A model generated the notes under the pieces. That model searched no databases, was not told where the DNA came from, and saw only the letters and a program-made list of their open reading frames with translations. From Endoryza sp044226045 (GTDB lineage Bacteria > Bacteroidota > Bacteroidia > Chitinophagales > Chitinophagaceae), in NCBI GenBank assembly GCA_044226045.1, contig JBGAHR010000001.1, positions 152,801 to 216,800 on the forward strand: a stretch of DNA of 64,000 bases, in the 5' to 3' direction. The position numbers and the translations under genes were made by a program. Shown piece after piece: positions 1 to 8,702 of this stretch. Each line of letters starts with the position of its first letter. Position 1 is the first letter of the stretch.

Positions 1-9
1 ATAAATGAG

Positions 10-19
10 AAACCGGTTT
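10..19. promoter_or_regulatory. Candidate LacI-family-type operator upstream of the first SSS gene
   Basis: The perfect 10-bp palindrome AAACCGGTTT lies about 100 bp before the symporter start at 118. LacI-family regulators typically bind AT-flanked palindromes with a central CG. A similar site, AAACCTGTTT with CC/GG flanks, lies at 5428-5437 before the second symporter. No regulator gene is in the window, so the assignment is inference from motif shape. Confidence 0.35.
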
Positions 20-117
20 TTAGGGAAAAATAGCAGGAAAGAGCCTGTGAATGGATGTTGGTAACGTAGACCAATAGTTGTAAATAGAAAATGATCAAAT
101 AAAACGACTGCGCTTAT

Positions 118-1770
118 ATGAAACTGGCATTGATTGATTACCTCATTATCGCTCTTTATTTTCTTTTTGTAGTTGGGATTGGCTGGTTGTTGAAAAAGAA
201 AGTAAAAACCGGAAATGACTTCCTGATGAGCAACAGGAGTATTCCGCTCTGGATTACTTCACTGGCATTTATTTCGGCTAACCTGGGTGCGCAGGAAGTA
301 TTGGGTATGGCAGCCAGCGGCGCCAAGTACGGTTTGTACACTACTCATTTTTACTGGCTGGGGGCCGCCTTCGCGATGATATTTCTGGGTATCTACATGA
401 TGCCATTTTATTATGGCAGCCGGGCTCGCAGTGTTCCTGAATACCTCCGATTGCGTTTCGATGAAAAGACCAGGACTTTCAACGCGGTGACCTTCGCCGT
501 TATGACCATCTTTTCCTCGGGCATTTCTTTGTACGCACTGGCGATGCTGATGGAAAAGATACTGAACTGGAATTTCGATGTATCCATCTGGATTGCCGCC
601 GGCATTGTATTAATTTATACTTATCTCGGTGGTTTGACAAGCGCTGTTTACAACGAGGTGCTTCAATTTTTTCTGATTGTATTAGGTATCGCACCACTCG
701 TGTATATCGGATTGCACCAGGCCGGTGGATGGGAAGGAATTGTTAAGCATGTGGAGGACGCCAAACTGCATCTCTGGAGGGGACTTGATCATCCGCAAAA
801 CAATCCATTAGGGATAGATGCCTTCGGTATGATATTCGGGTTGGGGTTTGTACTTGCCTTTGGTTACTGGTGCACAGACTTCCTGGTGGTACAGCGGGCG
901 ATGATCTCCCGTAACCTGAATGATGCCCAGCGAACACCGATCATTGCTGCCATCCCCAAAATCCTGATGCCGGTGATTGTGATCTTACCCGGATTGATAT
1001 TGCTGGCGCTGCAAAATCAGTTCGCCGGATTTGATCTCCCACTCAATGCCAATGGAGACAAGGATTATAATATGACTTTACCGTTGCTGTTATCAAAACT
1101 GTATCCCAATGGCATTTTAGGGGTGGGGATTACTGCCCTGATCGCTTCGTTCATGTCGGGCATGGCGGGTAATGTAACGGCTTTTAATACGGTTTGGACT
1201 TTCGATATATACCAATCGCATATTCGCAAACAGGCCTCGCAGGAGCATTATTTGTGGGTGGGAAAGCTCACGACTGTGGTCGGTATTCTTTTGTCTGTCT
1301 TAACCGCCTATGTAGCGAAAGGCTATAATAGTATCATGGATTTGCTGCAACTGGTATTTTCTTTCGTGAACGCACCGTTGTTTGCTACCTTCTTCCTTGG
1401 TATGTTCTGGAAGCGAACCACGGGCCATGGTGCTTTCTGGGGATTGTTATCAGGAACCGTTGCGGCGGCCCTGACGCACGGGCTGACCACCGCAGAAGGA
1501 AAGGGAGGATGGCTCGGGCATTTCTACAATTTTTACTCAGGAACGGGTCAGGCATTCACCATTGCGTGGATATCCTTCCTGGCCTGCTTTATCGTTACTG
1601 CACTCATCAGCCTGATGACAACGCCGGCTGCAGAAGAGGAATTGAAAGGACTTGTGTACAGTCTGACTCCCCGGCAAACTGACACTGCCAAGAAATGGTA
1701 TAAAAATCCGCTTTGGCTGGGAATGATTGTCCTTATCGCCACCATCGTTTTGAACATTATCTTTTATTAA
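118..1770 (+). CDS. Sodium:solute symporter (SSS family)
   Basis: A 550-residue inner-membrane transporter of the solute:sodium symporter family, predicted to import an organic solute with Na+. The N-terminus is a transmembrane segment followed by a polar loop and the typical 'FLMSNRSIPLW' stretch, then 'SANLGAQEVLGMAASGAKYG', which matches the broken first core helix of SGLT-like proteins. The 'YTYLGGLTSAVYNEVLQ' motif and length also fit. The ATG start has the hydrophobic helix right after it. A 59-residue membrane protein follows 9 bp downstream and is probably co-transcribed. Nearby GH115 and uxuA make a hexuronate or xylan-derived sugar a plausible substrate, but that is context inference. 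Family assignment is secure; substrate is not. Confidence 0.93.
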   Translation: MKLALIDYLIIALYFLFVVGIGWLLKKKVKTGNDFLMSNRSIPLWITSLAFISANLGAQEVLGMAASGAKYGLYTTHFYWLGAAFAMIFLGIYMMPFYYGSRARSVPEYLRLRFDEKTRTFNAVTFAVMTIFSSGISLYALAMLMEKILNWNFDVSIWIAAGIVLIYTYLGGLTSAVYNEVLQFFLIVLGIAPLVYIGLHQAGGWEGIVKHVEDAKLHLWRGLDHPQNNPLGIDAFGMIFGLGFVLAFGYWCTDFLVVQRAMISRNLNDAQRTPIIAAIPKILMPVIVILPGLILLALQNQFAGFDLPLNANGDKDYNMTLPLLLSKLYPNGILGVGITALIASFMSGMAGNVTAFNTVWTFDIYQSHIRKQASQEHYLWVGKLTTVVGILLSVLTAYVAKGYNSIMDLLQLVFSFVNAPLFATFFLGMFWKRTTGHGAFWGLLSGTVAAALTHGLTTAEGKGGWLGHFYNFYSGTGQAFTIAWISFLACFIVTALISLMTTPAAEEELKGLVYSLTPRQTDTAKKWYKNPLWLGMIVLIATIVLNIIFY

Positions 1771-1779
1771 TTCAATCGC

Positions 1780-1959
1780 ATGAACAAGTTATTCGATCTC
1801 CGGTTTGTTATTGGTTGTTTTTTTGGAATAACAGGGTTGTTGCTGGTTATTTACAGCCTGATACAGAAAAACGGAAGCGATATCAATTTAGGAAGTGGTA
1901 TCGTCTTTATTGTATTCAGTGCGATTATGCTGTTCCTGTCTTTTCGATCCAGGGACTAG
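1780..1959 (+). CDS. Small two-helix membrane protein, 59 aa
   Basis: An ATG-initiated 59-residue reading frame starts 9 bp after the symporter stop. It encodes two hydrophobic segments (about residues 9-26 and 37-54) separated by the polar turn 'QKNGSDINLG', and ends in 'FRSRD'. The tight spacing implies co-transcription and perhaps translational coupling with the symporter. Its last 4 bp overlap the end of convergent nth. Some SSS transporters have small membrane partners (the DUF485 protein next to ActP is one), but this sequence is shorter and I do not recognise it as that family. Function is unknown; an accessory or stabilising role is inference. Confidence 0.7.
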   Translation: MNKLFDLRFVIGCFFGITGLLLVIYSLIQKNGSDINLGSGIVFIVFSAIMLFLSFRSRD

Positions 1960-2600
1960 GCTTTCTTAACCGGCTTCTTTTTGATTTTCTGGTAGTACTC
2001 GCAATCTTTTTTCAGCAGGCATTCTTCGCAAAGAGGTTTGGGGCGGCATATTTCTCGTCCCAAAAATGACATCGCCATTCCGGCGTCCCAATCAGACGGA
2101 GGTAACTTTTTCATGATCTGCTCTTCGATCTTTTTGGGATCCGTTCCCTTCGCAATTCCGAGCCTGGGTGCTACCCTGACCACATGCAGGTCTACAATAA
2201 CGCCTTCCACCGGTTTACCCGATTCTCTTAATATGACATTGGCTGATTTGCGACCGATACCGGGTAGTTCCGTCAGTGTTTCCAGCGTAACCGGCAGGTT
2301 CTTGTCGTCCTTTACTGATTGCGCCAGCTTCAATAGCCATCCTGCTTTCTGGTGAAAGCCCCTGACTTTTCCAATCAATGGTTGCAGTGATGCATTAGTG
2401 GCCTTTGAAAGGGATTTTATGGATGGATATTTCTTGAAAAGTGCGGGGGCTATCTCATTAATGATATGATCGGTATTCCTGGCCGACAGAATCACCATTA
2501 CGATCAATTGATAGTAGTTGTGATAATCCAGCGGATGCTTCTGATGCTTGTATTTTTTCAGCAAGGGCTGAAGAATGGCAGGCCAGTTCTTTTTTTCCAT
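1956..2600 (-). CDS. nth: Endonuclease III, DNA glycosylase/AP lyase
   Basis: A base-excision-repair enzyme that removes oxidised pyrimidines and cleaves the abasic site. The 214-residue protein is full length for the family. It carries the helix-hairpin-helix 'LPGIGRKSANVIL' with the lysine expected to form the Schiff base, then 'VDLHVVRVAPRLGI' with the catalytic aspartate. The C-terminal Fe-S cluster cysteines are in 'CRPKPLCEECLLKKDC', spaced C-X5-C-X2-C-X5-C, one residue shorter in the first interval than the C-X6-C of E. coli Nth. The gene lies convergent to the symporter unit, with overlapping 3' ends. Its start is ATG. Confidence 0.95.
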   Translation of the reverse strand: MEKKNWPAILQPLLKKYKHQKHPLDYHNYYQLIVMVILSARNTDHIINEIAPALFKKYPSIKSLSKATNASLQPLIGKVRGFHQKAGWLLKLAQSVKDDKNLPVTLETLTELPGIGRKSANVILRESGKPVEGVIVDLHVVRVAPRLGIAKGTDPKKIEEQIMKKLPPSDWDAGMAMSFLGREICRPKPLCEECLLKKDCEYYQKIKKKPVKKA

Positions 2601-2669
2601 GGTAAAAATTAAGGAATAAGTGAATTGGTTGTTGAGTGTTGTCCGGTGAAAATTATTCAGTCCATTCTT

Positions 2670-5246
2670 TTACTTCTGAGGTTCGAACTGATACCTTGTT
2701 TCAACAGGGCCGAGATAGGTTGTTGAGGAGTTCCTGAATCGAAGTACGATTTTCTGCAGCACCAAACCCGGGTCTACCATCCAGTACTTCAATATATGCC
2801 TGCCGGGTGTCAATGGCCGATGATTGATTTCAGTGATATTGATATTGTTCGCAACCCATTTCTCCCATTGTGGCGAGTTGACGTCGGGTTTGTTAACGCT
2901 TAGCAGCACCGGTTTTTCATCATCTATGGAAACGGCTATCTGCATGCCGCCGGGTTTGTTCAGAAAATTGAGAGTAGGGGAGAAATAAAACTGTATTCGG
3001 ATGGAATCCTGGCTATAGTTATAAAAAGTGTAAGCGAGATGAGGCGAGCGATTGCCGGGTTGCTGTGCAGCAGCTGTTACGGGGAGTGGTGTTACGCCAT
3101 GGCCTGTTCGTCCAATATTCCTGATGATTTGCCATTTGATAGCAGGTGTTGTTTGCTGGGAAGTAAAGTGATCGGCGTTGATGGAGATCAGGCCGTCTTG
3201 TTCCAGCATGTTGTTAGGGGTATTCAGTGGTTGGTTCAACACGTATACTTTTGTTACGGTGTCCGAAGGATGCGGTTCGGCTACACCGGTGCTCGGTGGA
3301 ATCTCACACAGTTCCGGCAGTTTATTGAAGGCAGGTTGTTGCCAGTTGGTATAACCAATATGCGTTTGATCCATCAGGTGAGACCATTTTCCATTGGCGA
3401 GGCGGTGGTATTCGAGCGTAATGAGTGAATCCTTTTCGAAATAATGGCGCGCCTGCTGCGCATAATCTTTTACAGAAGTGTACTGATTTTTACAGGCCCA
3501 CCGGTTGAGGGCAACATAATAGTACAGGTTATATAAATTGGAAAATGCTTCAATGGGATGCCATACGAGTTGGTAGTAAGCATCCTTCGCATTCGATGAC
3601 AGTTTGCTTTTGATGTTTTCGGCATCGTCCAGCAATGCCTGCCATTCATTGACGACCCGGTTCCATTCGAAAGTCTGATTAAGATCGAAAGTATTGGGAT
3701 CAAGGAGTTCAGGCTTTATTCTTGAACTGTATTGACCATACCGGCTCAATATGTCCGCGATCTCTTTCGAAAATCCCTGCCCGAATTGTTCCCGGGCCCA
3801 TTGCTCGAGATAGGATGGAAGCTGGTCGGCGATTATCTTTTCCGGATTCCAGGCGTAGTCAAGAAAAAAAGAAACAGGTAATTCCATAGGTTTGATATCA
3901 CCCACATTGACGATCCAGATATTGCGGACCTTGTATTCCCAGGCCAGGTGCATTTGTTCCCATATTCTGGGAATTGAATTAGTGTTAAGCCATTTGTAGT
4001 TCCGGGGACTGCCTACATAATCGAAATGATAATAAATACCATAACCGCCTTTTCTTGGTTTGTCCTTCAGCGACGGCAGGCGACGGATATTTCCCCAGTT
4101 ATCATCACAGAGCAGCAGGGTAACATCATCCGGCACTCTCATCCCTTTATCGTAATAGTCCTGCACTTCTTTGTAAAGCGCCCAGAGCTGAGGCGTAGTT
4201 GAAGCAGGACGATGCGTCACTTCCTCGATGATCTTTCTTTGATCTCTTACTATTTTTTCCAGCAATGTGGTAGCGGTTTCGCGGCTCATCGGCTCATCTC
4301 CGTCTCCTCTCATGCCCACACTGACAATTTTTTCATTGGTAGCTCTTTGCATACCGATCGTCCAGAAAGTTCTCAGGCGAGTTGCGTTGCTGTCATAGTT
4401 CCATTTACCGGAACCGTACCGTCTCCATTCATCATGCGCTCGCATGAGTGGCTCATGATGGGAGGTGCCAATTACAATACCGTATTCTTCGGCAGTTTTG
4501 ATGTTAAGGGAATCATCGTCGTAAAACGCATGACCCCACATGGCAGGCCACAGGTAGTTAGCTTTCAGGCGGATCATCAACTCAAAAACCTTTTCGTAAA
4601 AGCGGTGATTGAAGCCGCCAAACTTTTCCATCGCCCATCCACTCAATGCAGGGGCTTCATCGTTGATAAATATCCCGCGGTATTTCACCCGTGGCGAATC
4701 GATGAAGGTATAGTTCGATTGAATATAAAGCATGCTCTTCCTGGGGACCGGCACGTCCGCCCACCAGTACCAGGGAGAAACCCCCAACTGTCTTGAAAAA
4801 TCAGCCGCGGCATACGCTACCCCGCGACGGTCACTGCCCAGGAGAAAGACGATCGTCTGGTTCGGCGTGGCAACTGTTTTAACCTGGTAGGCTTCCCATT
4901 TGTTTTCAAGGGGGTAAGCGGTCAGTATTTTATTGGCGATAAAATGACGATACCATTTGGAGGCAGGGGTTGCCAGCACGATCAATGTGGTGGCCGAGGA
5001 GGAAGGATCGCTCACCTGCATGGGCTTTGATCCTGTGACTTTCTCAATATCATTTTGCAGCATCCTGGCGGCAGTCTGTACCAGTAAGGGTTCGCCCGGA
5101 TCGGTGAGGATGGCTGCCTTGCCAAAAGGGATGAAGCCCGCAGAGGGTTCGCTGACGAACAATAATGACTGACCATAGCATTCCTGGTTGTAAAATATCG
5201 GCAGGATCGCGAAAAGGAATACAATGAGCTGTTTCAGTCTGGTCAT
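2670..5246 (-). CDS. Secreted glycoside hydrolase family 115 (xylan alpha-1,2-glucuronidase)
   Basis: An 858-residue protein with an N-terminal signal peptide (cleavage expected after 'CYGQ', about residue 26), so periplasmic or extracellular. GH115 enzymes release (4-O-methyl-)glucuronic acid from internal or terminal xylose residues of glucuronoxylan. Family-like signatures are 'SPWYWWADVPVPRK', 'YRGIFINDEAPALSGW', 'ANYLWPAMWGHAF' and 'GTSHHEPLMRAHDEW'. The N-terminal 150 residues form an alpha/beta domain and the last 200 or so look like the accessory beta-rich region. It diverges from the SSS-uxuA pair, which would take up and degrade the released uronate. No T9SS or lipoprotein signal is seen. 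Assignment is by motif and length. Confidence 0.9.
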   Translation of the reverse strand: MTRLKQLIVFLFAILPIFYNQECYGQSLLFVSEPSAGFIPFGKAAILTDPGEPLLVQTAARMLQNDIEKVTGSKPMQVSDPSSSATTLIVLATPASKWYRHFIANKILTAYPLENKWEAYQVKTVATPNQTIVFLLGSDRRGVAYAAADFSRQLGVSPWYWWADVPVPRKSMLYIQSNYTFIDSPRVKYRGIFINDEAPALSGWAMEKFGGFNHRFYEKVFELMIRLKANYLWPAMWGHAFYDDDSLNIKTAEEYGIVIGTSHHEPLMRAHDEWRRYGSGKWNYDSNATRLRTFWTIGMQRATNEKIVSVGMRGDGDEPMSRETATTLLEKIVRDQRKIIEEVTHRPASTTPQLWALYKEVQDYYDKGMRVPDDVTLLLCDDNWGNIRRLPSLKDKPRKGGYGIYYHFDYVGSPRNYKWLNTNSIPRIWEQMHLAWEYKVRNIWIVNVGDIKPMELPVSFFLDYAWNPEKIIADQLPSYLEQWAREQFGQGFSKEIADILSRYGQYSSRIKPELLDPNTFDLNQTFEWNRVVNEWQALLDDAENIKSKLSSNAKDAYYQLVWHPIEAFSNLYNLYYYVALNRWACKNQYTSVKDYAQQARHYFEKDSLITLEYHRLANGKWSHLMDQTHIGYTNWQQPAFNKLPELCEIPPSTGVAEPHPSDTVTKVYVLNQPLNTPNNMLEQDGLISINADHFTSQQTTPAIKWQIIRNIGRTGHGVTPLPVTAAAQQPGNRSPHLAYTFYNYSQDSIRIQFYFSPTLNFLNKPGGMQIAVSIDDEKPVLLSVNKPDVNSPQWEKWVANNINITEINHRPLTPGRHILKYWMVDPGLVLQKIVLRFRNSSTTYLGPVETRYQFEPQK

Positions 5247-5353
5247 GTTCTGATGAATTTGAACGTTATTTACAAGGTTAGCCGGATTTTTGCGTCATTT
5301 GCTGAAAGGGGAAATGTCTGTATGTTCGCAATATCCTAAGCAATATCGGAAGG

Positions 5354-5371
5354 ATGGGTCATATGTCCCAT
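5354..5371. promoter_or_regulatory. Near-palindromic candidate operator
   Basis: ATGGG-T-CATATG-T-CCCAT is symmetric except at one base pair per arm, and sits centrally in the divergent GH115/SSS region. It could be a binding site for a dimeric regulator; nothing else supports it. Confidence 0.3.
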
Positions 5372-5624
5372 AGGAACAGGGAGGAAAACTTTCTTAGTAC
5401 TGCTCCCATTCGTGATGATCTATCTCCAAACCTGTTTTGGGTTGATTTACCATCGATGAAAGCAAAAATCCTGTTTAATAAACGAATGGCCGTTTCTGTT
5501 TATCGTCTGGTCGTATCCAATAAAAATTCCCATTCCGCTAAACCCGGAATCCCATTCCCAATACCAGCTTGTTCGGATTCTGCATTGTGGGAAATGTTTT
5601 TTTAAACAGTTCGGCAATGAATTA

Positions 5625-5632
5625 TATCTTTA
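5625..5632 (+). promoter_or_regulatory. Possible Bacteroidota -7 element for SSS-uxuA
   Basis: TATCTTTA resembles the Bacteroidota -7 consensus TAnnTTTG with one mismatch. It lies 85 bp before the ATG of the second symporter. No good -33 TTTG is seen at the usual spacing, so this is a weak call. Confidence 0.25.
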
Positions 5633-5717
5633 GAGGACGCGACCTTATTAACGACTGTTTGCCTGTACTTCACAGGTAGCAAGGCAGGACTAACAACAAA
5701 ACAAAACCAACTGACAC

Positions 5718-7352
5718 ATGAACAATCAATTCCTGGGAGTTACCGACTGGATTTTTGTCATCCTTTATTTAATTGTAATAGCCGCTGTTTCCGTCTGGAG
5801 TATCCGGAAGAGCAAGGAAACAACTTCCGATTACTTCCTGGCAAACAGGAACCTCGGCTGGTTTGTGATCGGTGCATCCATTCTTGCTTCGAATGTGGGA
5901 TCTGAGCATATTGTTGGTCTGGCAGGGTCTGCTGCCAAGTCCGGAACCGTTCTTGGTCACTATGAATTACATTCCTACCTGGTGTTGGTGTTAGGTTGGG
6001 TGTTCGTACCATTTTACATGAGAAGCATGGTTTATACTATGCCCGAGTTCCTGGAAAGAAGGTTTAATCCCCAGGCCAGGACTTTGCTTTCTATTATACA
6101 ATTATTGAGTTACGTAATTACAAAGGCATCGGTAACCATCTTTGCCGGTGCGCTGGTATTCCAGCAGTTCATGGATGTTCCGTTCTGGACAGGCGCCATC
6201 ATCCTGGTAGTGGTTACCGGTGTGTATACGGTTTTGGGAGGATTGCATGCAGTTATGTATACGGAAGCCATTCAGGCCATCGTATTGCTGCTGGGCTCTG
6301 CGATCCTGCTGATGTTTGGTTTGAAAGAAGTGGGAGGATGGGATAACCTGATGGCCTCTTTACCAAAAGAGAAACTGAACATGTTCCCGCCGTTGAATGA
6401 CCCGGAGTTTCCGTGGCTGGGTATTTTATTCGCCTCCCCAATTGTAGGATTGTGGTATTGGTGTACCGATCAGCACATCGTACAACGCTGCCTGGCAGCG
6501 AGGAACGAACGGGAAGCTCGCCGGGGGACCATCTTTGCGGCCTACCTGAAATTGTTACCCTTCTTTATCTTTCTCATTCCCGGACTGATTGCATACGCTT
6601 TGAAAGAACAGGGTAAATTGCAATTGACCGACACGAATACTGCTTTCCCCACCATGGTAAAAGCTATCATGCCCGTGGGTTTGCGCGGCGTACTGGCAGG
6701 AGGCTTGCTGGCCGCTCTCATGAGTTCGCTGGCGTCTGTTTATAATGCCTGCTCCACCTTGTACACGATCGATATCTACAAAAAACAACACCCCGAAGCC
6801 AGCGAAAAGCAGCTTGTTAAAGTTGGCCGGATAGCAACGGGTATTGTGGTTTTGTTAGGAATGGTCTGGATCCCCTTAATGGGTCGTATCAGCAGCGGCC
6901 TCTATGATTATCTTCAAACCGTTCAATCGTACCTCGCGCCCCCGATCGCCGCGGTATTCCTGCTGGGAGTATTCTTCAAAAGACTCAATGCAAAAGGCGC
7001 CTATTCGGCCATGGTGATTGGATTCATCCTGGGCATACTCAAGCTAACCCTGCAAATGTTTGGGGATGATCTCACTGGCATTTTGCATCAGTTCGCAACG
7101 ATCAACTTCCTGTATTTCGCCATATACCTGTTCCTGTTATCTGTTGTGGTGATGGTGGTGGTCAGTTTGCTGACGCCGAAGCCCGACGAAGATCATATCA
7201 AGGGTCTGACTTTCGCTACTACAGTGGCGGAGGATAAAGCCGCCAGCCGCGCCAGCTGGAATAAATGGGATGTGGTATTGTCCCTGATCGTGGTGGCAGT
7301 GATCGTGGCTGTATTCACCTACTTCTCGCCGTTAGGGATCGCAGGTAAATAG
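5718..7352 (+). CDS. Sodium:solute symporter (SGLT-like SSS family)
   Basis: A 544-residue inner-membrane Na+-coupled transporter. 'DYFLANRNLGWFVIGASILASNVGSEHIVGLAG' (read as adjoining segments) is close to the vSGLT-type signature, as are 'YTMPEFLERRFN', 'VYTVLGGLHAVMYTEAIQ' and 'LWYWCTDQHIVQRCLAARN'. This makes it nearer to sugar carriers than the symporter at 118. uxuA begins 20 bp after its stop, so the two almost certainly form an operon, and uptake of glucuronate or another hexuronate is the natural inference. The ATG start is directly followed by the first membrane helix region. Substrate has not been shown. Confidence 0.93.
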   Translation: MNNQFLGVTDWIFVILYLIVIAAVSVWSIRKSKETTSDYFLANRNLGWFVIGASILASNVGSEHIVGLAGSAAKSGTVLGHYELHSYLVLVLGWVFVPFYMRSMVYTMPEFLERRFNPQARTLLSIIQLLSYVITKASVTIFAGALVFQQFMDVPFWTGAIILVVVTGVYTVLGGLHAVMYTEAIQAIVLLLGSAILLMFGLKEVGGWDNLMASLPKEKLNMFPPLNDPEFPWLGILFASPIVGLWYWCTDQHIVQRCLAARNEREARRGTIFAAYLKLLPFFIFLIPGLIAYALKEQGKLQLTDTNTAFPTMVKAIMPVGLRGVLAGGLLAALMSSLASVYNACSTLYTIDIYKKQHPEASEKQLVKVGRIATGIVVLLGMVWIPLMGRISSGLYDYLQTVQSYLAPPIAAVFLLGVFFKRLNAKGAYSAMVIGFILGILKLTLQMFGDDLTGILHQFATINFLYFAIYLFLLSVVVMVVVSLLTPKPDEDHIKGLTFATTVAEDKAASRASWNKWDVVLSLIVVAVIVAVFTYFSPLGIAGK

Positions 7353-7372
7353 GCCTTCAATAAATTGTACAT

Positions 7373-8542
7373 ATGAAACGGATGGAACAGACCATGCGGT
7401 GGTTCGGACCGAACGACCCGGTTAGTTTATCGGATATCCGGCAGGCCGGATGCACCGGCGTGGTAACGGCGCTTCATCATATTCCGGTGGGAGAGGTGTG
7501 GACAGTGGACGAGATTCAAAAGCGGAAATGGATGATTGAAGCGGCTGCAATGACCTGGACGGTGATTGAAAGTCTTCCGGTAAGCGAAAGCATCAAGCAG
7601 CAAACCGGACCTTACAAACAGCATATCGAAAACTATAAGGCCAGTCTGCGAAATGTGGCAGCATGCGGCCTTAAAGTAATTACCTATAATTTCATGCCGA
7701 TCCTTGACTGGGTCAGAACGCAAATCGATTATGAAATGCCGGATGGAAGCAAGGCGCTTTACTTCGAGCGAATGGCATTTATTGCCTGCGATGTATGGCT
7801 GTTGAAAAGACCTGGTGCGGAAAATGATTATTCTCCTGAAGAGATTCAACTGGCTCGTGCAAGATTGGAAAGCATGAGTGAGGAAGAAAAGGAGAAATTG
7901 TACAGGAATGTATTGCTCGGACTTCCCGGCAGCCAGGAACAATTTACAGCCGAACAAATCCTGGAAGCACTCCGGTCATATCAACATATTGATGCGCCCA
8001 CGCTAAAAAAACATCTTTACCATTTTTTGCGGGAAGTAGTTCCGGTGGCGGAATCCCTGGGCTTGAAAATGGCCATTCATCCGGATGATCCTCCTTATTC
8101 TGTATTGGGGCTGCCGAGAATTATGAGTACGGAAAAAGATGTGCAGGAAATGCTGCAGGCTGTGCCCTCTCCGGCAAACGGCTTGTGTTTTTGCACCGGC
8201 TCCTATGGGGCCAGGGCAGATAATGATATCCCGGCCATGCTGAGGAAGTTTGGAGATTTTGTCCATTTTCTTCACCTGCGCAATACGAAAAGAGATGATC
8301 AGGGTAACTTTTACGAAGCCGATCACCTCGAAGGGGATACGGACATGTATGAAGTGATTAAAGAAATTGTGAACATTCAGCAGAGAAGAAACCTGTCTAT
8401 TCCGATGCGTCCGGATCACGGGCACCAGATGCTGGATGACCTGAAGAAGGAAACTTATCCCGGTTACTCAGCCATCGGCCGACTCAGAGGTCTGGCAGAA
8501 CTAAGAGGAGTGGAGTTTGCGATTGTAAAAAGTAAAAAGTAA
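7373..8542 (+). CDS. uxuA: D-mannonate dehydratase
   Basis: Converts D-mannonate to 2-dehydro-3-deoxy-D-gluconate in glucuronate catabolism, in the cytoplasm. The 389-residue length is normal. Recognisable UxuA stretches are 'MRWFGPNDPVSLSDIRQAGCTGVVTALHHIP', 'KVITYNFMPILDWVRT', 'KMAIHPDDPP', 'GLCFCTGSYGARADND', 'VHFLHLRNTKRD' and 'MRPDHGHQMLDD' (each a separate motif). These carry the metal-binding His/Cys/Asp residues of the family. It lies 20 bp after the symporter gene. Oddity: the last four codons and the TAA stop (residues VKSKK, end) are already part of the GTAAAAA tandem array starting at 8525, so the native C-terminus has been replaced or trimmed by the repeat. UxaC and UxuB are not in the window. 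Confidence 0.95.
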   Translation: MKRMEQTMRWFGPNDPVSLSDIRQAGCTGVVTALHHIPVGEVWTVDEIQKRKWMIEAAAMTWTVIESLPVSESIKQQTGPYKQHIENYKASLRNVAACGLKVITYNFMPILDWVRTQIDYEMPDGSKALYFERMAFIACDVWLLKRPGAENDYSPEEIQLARARLESMSEEEKEKLYRNVLLGLPGSQEQFTAEQILEALRSYQHIDAPTLKKHLYHFLREVVPVAESLGLKMAIHPDDPPYSVLGLPRIMSTEKDVQEMLQAVPSPANGLCFCTGSYGARADNDIPAMLRKFGDFVHFLHLRNTKRDDQGNFYEADHLEGDTDMYEVIKEIVNIQQRRNLSIPMRPDHGHQMLDDLKKETYPGYSAIGRLRGLAELRGVEFAIVKSKK

Positions 8543-8702
8543 AAAGTAAAAAGTAAAAAGTAAAAAGTAAAAAGTAAAAAGTAAAAAGTAAAAAGTAAAA
8601 AGTAAAAAGTAAAAAGTAAAAAGTAAAAAGTAAAAAGTAAAAAGTAAAAAGTAAAAAGTAAAAAGTAAAAAGTAAAAAGTAAAAAGTAAAAAGTAAAAAG
8701 TA
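8525..8702 (+). repeat. Tandem heptamer array (GTAAAAA), about 25 copies
   Basis: About 178 bp of essentially perfect GTAAAAA units begin inside the uxuA 3' end and supply its stop codon. Because 7 is not a multiple of 3, the plus strand meets TAA within 21 nt in every frame, whereas the minus strand (TTTTTAC) never contains a stop and yields a meaningless FYFLLFT repeat. The perfection indicates recent slippage-type expansion or active homogenisation. Confidence 0.97.

Larger units (their letters stand above)
5247..5717. other. Divergent intergenic control region between GH115 and SSS-uxuA
   Basis: 471 bp with no credible gene. It holds a near-palindrome ATGGGTCATATGTCCCAT at 5354-5371 (18 bp, mismatched only at one symmetric pair), a LacI-like AAACCTGTTT with CC/GG flanks at 5428-5437, and a possible -7 element TATCTTTA at 5625-5632 facing the rightward symporter. 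The layout fits coordinated control of the divergent hydrolase and transport/catabolism genes. No regulator is in the window. Confidence 0.5.

Noticed and set aside
4212..4796. 194-residue plus-strand frame within the GH115 gene
   Set aside because: Shadow of the GH115 coding frame; no recognisable protein.
5354..5605. 83-residue plus-strand frame between GH115 and the second symporter
   Set aside because: No ribosome site, no domain, odd composition; it overlaps the likely control region.
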